The notes: a model not told the origin generated them from the letters alone. 7,702 nucleotides of DNA from an uncultured Prevotellaceae bacterium (GCA_945645715.1 CALZFJ010000087.1:1-7702); one strand, 5' to 3'; shown: positions 1-7,241, counted from the first letter of the stretch. Numbers and translations: made by a program.

Positions 1-16
1 TTAAGAATCAAGAGTG

Positions 17-1633
17 ATGAATGACAAGTTTGAAATGGTCGCCAAGACGTTCCAAGGACTGGAAAATGTACTTGCCGACGAGTTAAGAGCCATTGGGGCT
101 GAAAATGTGGAAACCGGACGCCGCGTGGTTTCGTTTGAGGGCGACAAGGCTGTGCTCTATCGTGCCAACTTCTGTTGCCGCACGGCATTGCGCATTCTCA
201 AGCCGTTCTATAAATTCCATGCCGATGATGCCGACCAGCTCTATGAGGCTGTGAAGAAATTCGACTGGGACAAGGTGATGACCCCCGACCGCACCTTCTC
301 CATCGATTCCACCGTGTTTGGAACGGACTTCCGTCACTCTAAATTCGTCACTTATCGCGTGAAGGACGCTATTGTGGATTACTTCATGGAGAAGTATGAG
401 CGCCGCCCGTCGATTCGCCTCACGAATGCCGACTTTATGTTCGATGTGCACATTTCGGGCAACGAGATTACGCTCTCGCTCGACAGTTCGGGCGAGTCGC
501 TGCACAAGCGTGGCTACCGCGTGGCGCAGACCGAGGCACCCATCAACGAGGTGCTGGCTGCCGGAATCATACTTATGACCGGCTGGCGCGGAGAGAGCGA
601 CTTTGTGGATCCCATGTGTGGCTCGGGCACCTTCCTCATTGAGGCTGCCATGATTGCCCGCAACATCTTCCCGGGCGTGTATCGCAACAGCTTCGCCTTT
701 GAGCGTTGGAGCGACTTCGACAGTGAGCTGTTTGACGAAATCTACAACGACGACAGCAGCGAGCGCGAGTTTACGCACCATATCTATGGCTCCGACATCT
801 CGCCCAAAGCGATAGCCATAGCGCAGAGCAACGTGAAGAGCGCATCGCTCACTCGCGACATTACCCTTGAGGTGAAATCAATCCAGAACATCACCGAAGC
901 CCCCGAAGGCTGCATTGTGGTGACCAATCCGCCTTATGTAGAGCGCATCAGCGTGGAAGATATGGAGGCTCTCTACCACTCCATCGGCGAACGCCTGAAG
1001 AAGGTGTTCCAGGGCAGCAACGCCTGGGTAATAGGCTACAAGAATGAGCTTTTCGACTGCATCGGGCTGAAGCCGTCGGTGAAATATCCGCTCCTTAATG
1101 GCTCGCTTGAGTGCGAGTTGAGGCAGTATGTGCTGTTTTCCGGTTCGTATAGCGATTTCCGCAAGGAAGGACGCTCGGTGAAAAATGAGGAGCTAAGTGG
1201 CGAGGATGCCAAGCAGGAGTACCGCCACCGCGAGTTTGTGACCACCTTCAAGGAGGAGCGACGCACACGCCGTTTCGACGGTCAGGAGCGTCCGAAGAAT
1301 GCACTTGAGGAGAAATATCGCCGCAAACCGGCAGGAAGCCGCTTCGGCGACAAGCGTGATGACCGCCGCGGCAAGTGGGGCGACAAGGACGACCGCTTTG
1401 AGGACCGACGCGATGACCGCCGCAGTAAGTGGGGCGACAAGGATGACCGCCGCGGAAAATTCGATGACCGCCGCAGCGATGAGCCGCGCGAGCGAGTGCA
1501 CAATGAGGAGTTCTCGAAGCGCGTGGTACGCTTCCGCGAGCCGAAACTCTCAGCCGAGAACGAGCGACCCATCGTGAAGGGACGCCGCAACGGTTGGCGC
1601 CGCAAGGATCTCCCCGAGACAAACAATGACTAA
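17..1633 (+). CDS. rlmL: THUMP-domain class I SAM-dependent rRNA methyltransferase (RlmL-like) with charged C-terminal tail
   Basis: Likely a 23S rRNA guanine-N2 methyltransferase equivalent to the RlmL half of E. coli RlmKL (m2G2445). The RlmK half is absent. Numbering from the ATG at 17 (538 aa), residues ~45-160 fit a THUMP RNA-binding domain. They are followed by the family linker HKRGYR (163-168) and a Rossmann methyltransferase domain with SAM motif DPMCGSGT (198-205), catalytic NPPY (304-307) and the late motif NGSLECEL (~361-368). Residues ~393-538 form a hydrophilic Arg/Asp/Lys/Glu-rich tail with internal repeats, probably disordered and possibly RNA-binding (inference). An in-frame TAA at 2-4 limits the start to GTG 14 or the adjacent ATG 17; I prefer ATG. 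No Shine-Dalgarno sequence is seen. purD starts 24 bases downstream, so co-transcription is likely. The family assignment is secure; the exact rRNA target is inferred from E. coli. Confidence 0.93.
   Translation: MNDKFEMVAKTFQGLENVLADELRAIGAENVETGRRVVSFEGDKAVLYRANFCCRTALRILKPFYKFHADDADQLYEAVKKFDWDKVMTPDRTFSIDSTVFGTDFRHSKFVTYRVKDAIVDYFMEKYERRPSIRLTNADFMFDVHISGNEITLSLDSSGESLHKRGYRVAQTEAPINEVLAAGIILMTGWRGESDFVDPMCGSGTFLIEAAMIARNIFPGVYRNSFAFERWSDFDSELFDEIYNDDSSEREFTHHIYGSDISPKAIAIAQSNVKSASLTRDITLEVKSIQNITEAPEGCIVVTNPPYVERISVEDMEALYHSIGERLKKVFQGSNAWVIGYKNELFDCIGLKPSVKYPLLNGSLECELRQYVLFSGSYSDFRKEGRSVKNEELSGEDAKQEYRHREFVTTFKEERRTRRFDGQERPKNALEEKYRRKPAGSRFGDKRDDRRGKWGDKDDRFEDRRDDRRSKWGDKDDRRGKFDDRRSDEPRERVHNEEFSKRVVRFREPKLSAENERPIVKGRRNGWRRKDLPETNND
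1358..1474 (+). repeat. In-frame short repeats coding the DDRR-rich tail of the methyltransferase
   Basis: The 12-mer GATGACCGCCGC, coding Asp-Asp-Arg-Arg, occurs at 1358, 1412, 1442 and 1463. Spacings of 54, 30 and 21 bases are all multiples of three. The first two copies belong to a longer 39-base unit (1358-1396 and 1412-1450) that is nearly identical and codes for DDRR-(G/S)-KWGDKDDR. The near identity at DNA level suggests expansion by duplication or slippage, and the frame is kept throughout. Copy number could vary between strains. Confidence 0.85.
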
Positions 1634-1657
1634 AAACCAATAATTCAACTCAATAAT

Positions 1658-2935
1658 ATGGACAAAATCAACATACTACTTCTCGGCTCAGGTGGCCGTG
1701 AATCGGCTCTCGCTTGGAAGATGAGCCAAAGTGAACTCTGTGGCAAGCTCTATATCGCTCCCGGAAACGGCGGCACATCGCAATATGGCACAAATGTGGC
1801 TCTCTCGCCTCTCGACTTCGATGCCGTGAAGCAATTTGCCCTCGAAAACGGCGTGAATATGGTGGTGGTAGGCAACGAAGACCCGCTTGTAGCCGGAATC
1901 TACGACTATTTCCAAGCCGAGGCACCCGAGATTCCCGTAATCGGTCCGTCGAAGGAAGGTGCACGCCTTGAGGGAAGCAAGGATTTTGCCAAGGAATTCA
2001 TGAACCGCCACAACATACCCACAGCACGCCACTTGAGCGTGACAAAGGACAACATCGAGGAGGGCTACAGCTTCCTCGAAAGCCTCAAGGCACCCTACGT
2101 GCTCAAGGCCGACGGTCTTGCAGCCGGCAAGGGCGTGCTTATACTTCCCACCCTCGATGAGGCAAAGCGCGAGCTTGGCGAGATGCTTGGAGGTATGTTT
2201 GGAGCATCGTCGGCAACGGTAGTGATTGAGGAGTTCCTCAGTGGCATAGAGTGCTCAGTGTTTGTGCTCACCGATGGCTGCAGCTACAAAGTCCTGCCCG
2301 TAGCCAAGGACTACAAGCGCATTGGCGAGGGTGACACCGGACTCAACACCGGCGGTATGGGCGCAGTGTCGCCGGTAAGCTTCGCCGATGCAACATTCAT
2401 GGAGAAGGTGCGCACACGCATCATCGAGCCTACCGTGAACGGCTTGAAGGCTGAGAATATCACCTACCGTGGATTTATCTTCCTCGGACTTATCAACGTC
2501 GATGGCGACCCGATGGTGATTGAGTACAATGTGCGCATGGGCGACCCCGAAACAGAGGTGGTGATGCTCCGCATTGAGAGCGACCTGGTTAAGCTGCTCC
2601 ACGGCGTAGCCACACAGACGCTGGGCGAGTGTGAGCTTGCCATCGACCCGCGCTATGCCGTCACCGTGATGGCGGTGTCGGGCGGATACCCCGGCTCTTA
2701 TCCCAAGGGCAAGGTGATCACAGGCATCGATACTGTGGAGGGAAGCATTCTGTTCCATGCCGGAACCAAGGTGACTGACGACGGACAGCTCGTCACTTCG
2801 GGCGGTCGCGTAATCGCAGTAAGCTCCTACGGCAACACCAAAGACGAGGCACTTGCCACTTCGTTTGCCAACGTAAGCCGCATCAACTTCGACGGCAAGT
2901 ATTTCCGTCGCGACATTGGTTTCGATTTAAAGTAA
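1658..2935 (+). CDS. purD: Phosphoribosylamine--glycine ligase (GAR synthetase)
   Basis: Catalyses the second step of de novo purine synthesis: 5-phosphoribosylamine + glycine + ATP to glycinamide ribonucleotide, in the cytoplasm. At 425 aa it has normal family length. The N-terminal preATP-grasp domain begins with ILLLGSGGRESALAW (6-20). The ATP-grasp core shows LKADGLAAGKGV (149-160), EEFLSGIECSVFVLTDG (191-207), DYKRIGEGDTG (218-228) with LNTGGMGAVSP (229-239), and the GARS signature RMGDPETE (293-300). The C-terminal domain ends with KYFRRDIGFDL. The common GGREHA motif reads GGRESA here, and VGPE(D/A)PL reads VGNEDPL; both lie in the N-domain, while the ATP-grasp residues look intact, so I expect an active enzyme. 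The ATG at 1658 has an A/T-rich upstream and no Shine-Dalgarno sequence. The next gene begins 10 bases after the stop. Confidence 0.97.
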   Translation: MDKINILLLGSGGRESALAWKMSQSELCGKLYIAPGNGGTSQYGTNVALSPLDFDAVKQFALENGVNMVVVGNEDPLVAGIYDYFQAEAPEIPVIGPSKEGARLEGSKDFAKEFMNRHNIPTARHLSVTKDNIEEGYSFLESLKAPYVLKADGLAAGKGVLILPTLDEAKRELGEMLGGMFGASSATVVIEEFLSGIECSVFVLTDGCSYKVLPVAKDYKRIGEGDTGLNTGGMGAVSPVSFADATFMEKVRTRIIEPTVNGLKAENITYRGFIFLGLINVDGDPMVIEYNVRMGDPETEVVMLRIESDLVKLLHGVATQTLGECELAIDPRYAVTVMAVSGGYPGSYPKGKVITGIDTVEGSILFHAGTKVTDDGQLVTSGGRVIAVSSYGNTKDEALATSFANVSRINFDGKYFRRDIGFDLK

Positions 2936-2945
2936 CCCACGACCA

Positions 2946-3860
2946 GTGCGTTGCGAACCGATAAATAGATTTCTTGGCGGATTGCCGTTCACGGTAGTCG
3001 CAGCCATAGCCCTTACGCTCTCGGTGATACCATTTCTCGCCGGGAGCTACAGCTTTTCGGGCTTTGGCAATGTGGCGTGCATTCTGGCGACAGGGGCGTT
3101 GCTCTACTTCCTCAACAAGACATTCTCGTTCATACGCGCCGTAACCACCATCAATGTGTCGGTACTGCTGCTGCTTGTGGCAGCCAATCCTCATCTCTCG
3201 GCAGGAGACCCACGAGGCTCGCTCATGTGCATTGTGATGCTGGCATCGGCGTTCATACTGTTTGGCTCTTACAACCGGCGCGATGCACAGCGCAGCATCT
3301 TCATCACCTTTGTCATTCTTATGCTCGGGGCATTGCTGCACTATGCCTGCCTCTACCTTATCCCGGTGTTTATGCTGGGATTCATGCAGATGCGCGTGAT
3401 GAACTTTAAAGGCTTCCTGGCTATGGGCGTGGGGCTGATTACGCCGCTCTGGATTATCTTGGGCTTGGGAATAGTTTCGCCGGGCGAAATCACGCTGCCC
3501 GAGATGCAGAATGTGTGGAGCCTGCTCAGCAGCGGAGAGTCGTGGCTGTTGCTCACTGTGGTGATAGCCTCTGCTGTGCTGCTTGTGGCACTGATGATAG
3601 TGAACCTCATGCAGATATACAGCTACAAGACGCAGATACGTGCCTACAACGGCTTCTTCTCGGTGCTCTCGATAGCTACCATGATTATGATGGCTGCCGA
3701 CTATGGCAACATTCTCAGCTATCTGCCGGTACTCAACTGCTGCATAGCCGTGCAGGTGGCTCACACTTTCACTATCAGCGACAATCCGAGGCGGTTCATC
3801 GGCATAGTGTTGCTGCTTGCAGCCTGTGTGGCAAGCTACGGCATATTCTATTACTACTGA
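2946..3860 (+). CDS. Polytopic inner-membrane protein, DUF6427-like, function unknown
   Basis: A 304-residue, strongly hydrophobic protein with roughly nine or ten predicted membrane segments, at about 13-32, 39-56, 61-80, 91-107, 117-133, 136-150, 153-178, 200-224, 235-252, 258-275 and 283-302 (the weaker ones may merge). Short polar loops carry NRRDAQR (110-116) and YKTQIRAYNG (227-236). No cleavable signal peptide or catalytic motif is apparent. The part NILSYLPVLNCCIAVQVAH (255-273) resembles the ending of DUF6427 proteins that accompany purD and pdxB in Bacteroidales; this match is from memory and moderate. The start is GTG at 2946: an in-frame TAA lies at 2928-2930 and no in-frame ATG precedes the first membrane segment. 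It is 10 bases from purD and 28 from pdxB, so it is probably co-transcribed. No function can be assigned. Confidence 0.8.
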   Translation: MRCEPINRFLGGLPFTVVAAIALTLSVIPFLAGSYSFSGFGNVACILATGALLYFLNKTFSFIRAVTTINVSVLLLLVAANPHLSAGDPRGSLMCIVMLASAFILFGSYNRRDAQRSIFITFVILMLGALLHYACLYLIPVFMLGFMQMRVMNFKGFLAMGVGLITPLWIILGLGIVSPGEITLPEMQNVWSLLSSGESWLLLTVVIASAVLLVALMIVNLMQIYSYKTQIRAYNGFFSVLSIATMIMMAADYGNILSYLPVLNCCIAVQVAHTFTISDNPRRFIGIVLLLAACVASYGIFYYY

Positions 3861-3888
3861 CCACCCCTATATTGATTTTTTGAAGAAG

Positions 3889-5472
3889 ATGAAAGTTATC
3901 GTAGAAAACCATATACCCTACATCAAGAGCCGCCTTGAGCCTTTTGCCGAGGTGCTCTACTTGCCGGCCGCCGAAATCACTGCCGAGGCTGTGCGCGATG
4001 CCGATGCGCTGATTGTGCGCACACGCACACGCTGCGATGCCAAGTTGCTCTCAGGCAGCCGTTGCAGCTTTGTGGGCACTGCCACCATCGGCACCGACCA
4101 CATCGACCTCGCTTTCTGCCGCGAAAACGGCATCACTGCCGTGAACGCACCAGGTTGTAATGCTCCGGCTGTGGCGCAATATGTCCACTCGGTGATTGCA
4201 CGGCACATGCAGGCGAGAGGTATCACCGATTGCCATCGGCTCACGCTTGGCATAGTGGGTGTGGGGCATGTGGGAAGCATTGTGGAGCGATGGGCGCGAC
4301 AGCTCGGCTTCAAGGTGCTGCTCTGCGACCCTCCACGCGCCCGCAAGGAAGGCGCAGGGGCTTTTGTACCTCTTGAAACCATTGCTGCCGAGGCCGATAT
4401 CATCACATTCCACACTCCGCTCACACGCAGCGGCGAAGATGCCACTTATCACATGTGTGATGAGGCATTTATCGCCCGACTAAGCCACTGCAGTCTGCTG
4501 ATTAACAGCGCACGCGGCGAGATTGCCGACAACGCAGCCCTCGTTGCAGCATTAGAGAGCGGCAAGATAGGCAACGTGGCTATTGATTGCTGGGAAAATG
4601 AGCCTGAAATTAGCCGCACACTGCTTGCAAAGGCTTTTGTTGCCACTCCGCACATCGCAGGCTACTCTGCCGAGGGAAAGCAGCGTGCCACTGCGATGGT
4701 GCTCGAGGCTATGAGCCGCCATTTTGGCTGGGATATTGCCATCGACCACCCTACTCTGCCCGCTGAAGGTGCTTCAATGGTCACACAGAAGCTGATTGCC
4801 GACAGCTATGACCCTCTTGCCGATACTGCCATGCTGCGCACCGACCCTACGCGCTTTGAGGCTCTGCGCAACGGCTACAACCTGCGCCACGAGGTGCGCA
4901 CACCATGTGTGTGCGTGTTTGGAGCCTCGAGTGCACATATCGACCCTGTTTTCACCGATGCTGCCTACCGCCTTGGTGCACTGCTTGCCGATGCCGGCAT
5001 AGAGTGCGTGAATGGTGCAGGGCGCGAAGGTGTGATGCGAGCCGTGACCGACGGTGCACTGAGCCGCGGCGGAGCAGTGACAGGTATCATTCCGCAGTTT
5101 ATGGTGGATAACGGCTGGTGCTACGACCGCCTCACCGACACCATCGTCACCCCCGACATGGAGAGCCGCAAGGCACTCATGGAGCAGCGCAGCGACTGCA
5201 TAGTGGCAATGCCCGGCGGCTGCGGCACTCTCGAGGAGCTGTTGCAAGCCATCACACGCCGGCAGCTCGGGCTCTATGATGGCGAGATAATAATTTTCAA
5301 TGTTGCCGGATACTTCAATCCGCTTCTCGCTATGCTCGAAAGCTGCATAGAACACCGTTTTATGCACGCGAGCCATCGTGCACTGTGGCAGGTAGCCACT
5401 ACAGCCGAGGAGGTGGTGGCAATGGCAACTGCCCGGCACGAAGCACCCACTATCGAATCAAAATATCAATAG
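3889..5472 (+). CDS. pdxB: Fusion of 4-phosphoerythronate dehydrogenase (PdxB) and a LOG-family nucleotide phosphoribohydrolase
   Basis: A 527-residue two-part protein. Residues 1 to ~336 form a complete PdxB, which oxidises 4-phosphoerythronate in DXP-dependent pyridoxal phosphate synthesis. It shows FVGTATIGTDHID (61-73), NAD-binding GVGHVG (124-129), and the catalytic triad R209 (NSARGE), E238 (WENEPE) and H255 (TPHIAGYS). The short C-terminal region ending in FEALRNGYNLRHEV matches the usual end of Bacteroidales PdxB. Residues ~338-527 are a full-length LOG/TIGR00730 domain with VFGASSAHIDP (343-353), GAGREGVM (376-383), MESRK (424-428) and PGGCGTLEE (442-450). LOG enzymes cleave nucleoside monophosphates into base and ribose 5-phosphate. 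They are often mislabelled lysine decarboxylases. The frame runs through the junction without a stop, although an in-frame GTG at 4894 could allow internal initiation. ATG 3889 is chosen because MKVIVENHIPYIK is the PdxB N-terminus; the earlier ATG at 3817 lies inside the previous gene. Confidence 0.93.
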   Translation: MKVIVENHIPYIKSRLEPFAEVLYLPAAEITAEAVRDADALIVRTRTRCDAKLLSGSRCSFVGTATIGTDHIDLAFCRENGITAVNAPGCNAPAVAQYVHSVIARHMQARGITDCHRLTLGIVGVGHVGSIVERWARQLGFKVLLCDPPRARKEGAGAFVPLETIAAEADIITFHTPLTRSGEDATYHMCDEAFIARLSHCSLLINSARGEIADNAALVAALESGKIGNVAIDCWENEPEISRTLLAKAFVATPHIAGYSAEGKQRATAMVLEAMSRHFGWDIAIDHPTLPAEGASMVTQKLIADSYDPLADTAMLRTDPTRFEALRNGYNLRHEVRTPCVCVFGASSAHIDPVFTDAAYRLGALLADAGIECVNGAGREGVMRAVTDGALSRGGAVTGIIPQFMVDNGWCYDRLTDTIVTPDMESRKALMEQRSDCIVAMPGGCGTLEELLQAITRRQLGLYDGEIIIFNVAGYFNPLLAMLESCIEHRFMHASHRALWQVATTAEEVVAMATARHEAPTIESKYQ

Positions 5473-5475
5473 CCC

Positions 5476-6417
5476 ATGCCCACAACCAAGGATAACATAT
5501 CAAAGGCGACGGCAGCCACCGGTTCAAAGCAGGTGAAGAGTGCGAAGGTGCTCAAGGCGCAGAAGGCTGAGGTAGCGACCGATTCTGTCGATTCGGTTGC
5601 TGCTGCAAAGCCCAAATATGAGCCACGCTTCACCGAGGCGTTCCCCGACTCGTCGGGCAACAGCCTGAAGATTGTGCGCCCCGAGAATGCCCGCGTGATG
5701 ACCGTGCCCGGCGATGCCACAGCAGCCACTCCGCGCACTGTCTCTCCGCTCTACGACAATGGCTCGATGCTCCTTGTGCTTGCGGTGATATTCATTACCA
5801 CAGTGAGCTACCGCAAGGGCTACAAATATGTTGCCGACTTCTTCCACAATATCTCGTCGGTGCGCGAGCGCCAGAATCTCTTTGAGGACCACACCGTGAA
5901 GGAGACGCAGATTATGACGGCACTCACCGCCAACACCTGCATCTCGGGTGCAATCCTGCTCTATATCGCCTACGGCTTCCTCTATCACCCCACTGAGCCT
6001 GCCGCTACGCCCGTTTTTGGCTTCGTGGCTGCTTTGTCGGCATTTGCTGCACTCTATCACATAGCCATGCTCGGGCTGTGCTGGCTGCTGGGATTCATCT
6101 TCTCCGACAAGCTTTCCACCGGGCTGTGGCTTGACGGAGTGAAGGCATCGGCATCGATGCTTGGGGTGATGCTTGCCCCCATCACCTTTGCCATTCTCAT
6201 CTTTCCCGGGTTTGTTGAAACCGGGCTGGTTTTGGCAATAATTCTCTATTTCCTGGCACGAATAATAGTAATTTACAAGGCTTTTAGAATTTTTTTCAAC
6301 AATCTGCAATCATTGCTTTATTTTATTTTGTATCTTTGCAGCGTGGAAATTGTGCCTGTAGTTCTCTCCTTTGCAGGGGCAATGAATTTATGTAGAATTT
6401 TACATGTGGGATTATAG
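5476..6417 (+). CDS. DUF4271 family membrane protein, function unknown
   Basis: A 313-residue protein with a polar N-terminal region (1-~95), Lys/Ala/Thr/Ser-rich over the first 45 residues and without a signal peptide, followed by about six membrane segments (~97-112, 148-168, 177-207 possibly as two, 222-243, 247-268, 279-300). The loop RERQNLFEDHTVKET (130-144) and the late motif LYFILYLCSVEIVPVVL (281-297) are what I recognise as DUF4271, a Bacteroidetes family commonly next to hemD. Its role is unknown. The ATG lies three bases after the pdxB stop, which suggests translational coupling and supports this start. Codon use changes sharply near the 3' end: 6281-6340 has only 14 G/C of 60, and a promoter element is embedded there. 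The final ~15 residues look poorly conserved. Confidence 0.87.
   Translation: MPTTKDNISKATAATGSKQVKSAKVLKAQKAEVATDSVDSVAAAKPKYEPRFTEAFPDSSGNSLKIVRPENARVMTVPGDATAATPRTVSPLYDNGSMLLVLAVIFITTVSYRKGYKYVADFFHNISSVRERQNLFEDHTVKETQIMTALTANTCISGAILLYIAYGFLYHPTEPAATPVFGFVAALSAFAALYHIAMLGLCWLLGFIFSDKLSTGLWLDGVKASASMLGVMLAPITFAILIFPGFVETGLVLAIILYFLARIIVIYKAFRIFFNNLQSLLYFILYLCSVEIVPVVLSFAGAMNLCRILHVGL
6331..6338 (+). promoter_or_regulatory. Putative Bacteroidetes-type -7 promoter element for hemD-rnpA
   Basis: TATCTTTG matches the Bacteroidetes housekeeping -7 consensus TAnnTTTG exactly and is followed by CAGC. A T-rich tract (6289-6295) and an AT-rich segment precede it. The -33 element is weak: TTG at 6313-6315 is 15 bases away and TCTG at 6303-6306 is 24 away, against an expected spacing of about 19. 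Transcription would start near 6343-6346, giving hemD a leader of about 140 nt. The site lies inside the DUF4271 gene, codons 286-288 (Tyr-Leu-Cys). Confidence 0.6.
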
Positions 6418-6444
6418 ACTACTACTTTTCAAGCAATCTATAAT
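6411..6444 (+). repeat. Inverted repeat across the DUF4271 stop codon, upstream of hemD
   Basis: ATTATAGA (6411-6418) and TCTATAAT (6437-6444) are perfect 8-base complements around an 18-base loop. The left arm contains the TAG stop of the DUF4271 gene. The stem is nearly all A-T and is not followed by a T-run, so it is not a convincing intrinsic terminator. It could be a weak leader hairpin, a protein-binding site or chance. A second weak hairpin, ATGTA (6390-6394) with TACAT (6401-6405), lies just upstream. Confidence 0.35.
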
Positions 6445-6482
6445 ACACACAGTTATCAACAAAAAAGCGTTCTGTAAGTAAA

Positions 6483-7241
6483 GTGAAGATTAAGAAAATT
6501 CTGGTTTCTCAGCCAAAACCGTCGTCCGACAAGTCGCCCTACTTCGACATTGCACAAAAATACAATGTGGAGATGGTTTTCCGCCCATTTATCAAGGTAG
6601 AAGGACTTACGTCGAAGGAGTTTCGCCAAGCTAAAATTTCCATACCCGATTTCACTGCCGTTATATTCACGGCGAGAACAGCAATCGACCATTACTTCCG
6701 CCTTTGCGAGGAGATGCGTATCAATATCCCCGACACAATGAAGTATTTCTGCACCTCAGAGGCTATCGCACTCTATCTGCAGAAGTATATTATTTATCGC
6801 AAGCGCAAGATATTCTTCGGCACTTCGGGCAAGCTCGATGACCCCGATTTGCTCAAGGCTCTCAACAAGCACATCAAGGAGAAATTCCTTTTCCCCATCA
6901 GCGATGTGCACAAGGACAATCTCAGCGTGCTCGACGATAACAAGATTGCCTACACCAAGGCAGTGATGTATCGCACCGTGAGCAACGACTTCGGTCCCGA
7001 TGAGAAGTTTGACTACGACGTGCTCCTATTCTTCAGCCCGGCTGGTATCGACTCGCTGCTGAAGAACTTCCCCGACTTCAACCAGGATAATGTCGCCATT
7101 GGCTGCCTTGGTGCTGCTACTGCAAAGGCAGTGACCGATGCCGGATTGCGCCTCGACATCCAGGCTCCGTCGGCTAAGGCTCCGTCGATGACGGCTGCCC
7201 TCGACCTGTTCCTCCAGGAGAACATGGACAAGGAGGATTGA
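6483..7241 (+). CDS. hemD: Uroporphyrinogen-III synthase
   Basis: Cyclises hydroxymethylbilane to uroporphyrinogen III with inversion of ring D, in the cytoplasmic tetrapyrrole pathway leading to heme and corrinoids. The 252-residue protein has the typical two-domain HemD length. The N-terminal MKIKKILVSQPKPSSDKSPY is the recognisable Bacteroidales form, followed by VIFTARTAIDHYF (60-72). The C-terminal half carries YRTVSNDF (163-170), FFSPAGIDSLLKNFP (183-197) and GCLGAATAKAVTDAGL (207-222), then APSMTAALDLF (233-243). The start is GTG at 6483: the in-frame TAA at 6441-6443 is the first stop upstream and no ATG or TTG lies between. No Shine-Dalgarno sequence is visible, only an A-rich stretch. 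The gene follows DUF4271 by 65 bases and precedes rnpA by 38. It is probably transcribed from the promoter at 6331 as well as by read-through. Confidence 0.95.
   Translation: MKIKKILVSQPKPSSDKSPYFDIAQKYNVEMVFRPFIKVEGLTSKEFRQAKISIPDFTAVIFTARTAIDHYFRLCEEMRINIPDTMKYFCTSEAIALYLQKYIIYRKRKIFFGTSGKLDDPDLLKALNKHIKEKFLFPISDVHKDNLSVLDDNKIAYTKAVMYRTVSNDFGPDEKFDYDVLLFFSPAGIDSLLKNFPDFNQDNVAIGCLGAATAKAVTDAGLRLDIQAPSAKAPSMTAALDLFLQENMDKED

Noticed and set aside
83..781. Long open frame on the minus strand opposite the methyltransferase
   Set aside because: It is antisense to a gene with clear family motifs, its translation matches nothing I know, and such frames arise from GC-rich codon bias. The minus-strand frames at 2255-2758, 2883-3764, 4774-5439 and 5524-6309 are rejected for the same reason.
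1358..1474. Regularly spaced repeats as a CRISPR-like array
   Set aside because: The repeats are 12 to 39 bases, spaced irregularly in multiples of three, and code an in-frame protein tail.
3817..3888. Upstream ATG that would extend PdxB by 24 residues
   Set aside because: It lies within the membrane protein gene, the added residues do not look like PdxB, and the ATG at 3889 gives the standard MKVIVENHIPYIK N-terminus.
3861..3888. AT-rich TATATTGATTTTTTG segment as a promoter for pdxB
   Set aside because: It does not match TAnnTTTG with correct internal spacing, and the 28-base gap fits an operon.
4905..5111. Separate small ORF beginning with ATG in another frame near the PdxB-LOG junction
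   Set aside because: Its translation is Arg/Cys-rich and unlike any known family, while the overlapping frame codes conserved LOG motifs.
6453..6461. TTATCAACA, one mismatch from a DnaA box, near rnpA
   Set aside because: It is a single imperfect site in AT-rich DNA, without clustered boxes or dnaA, dnaN or rpmH nearby. This is not enough to suggest a replication origin.
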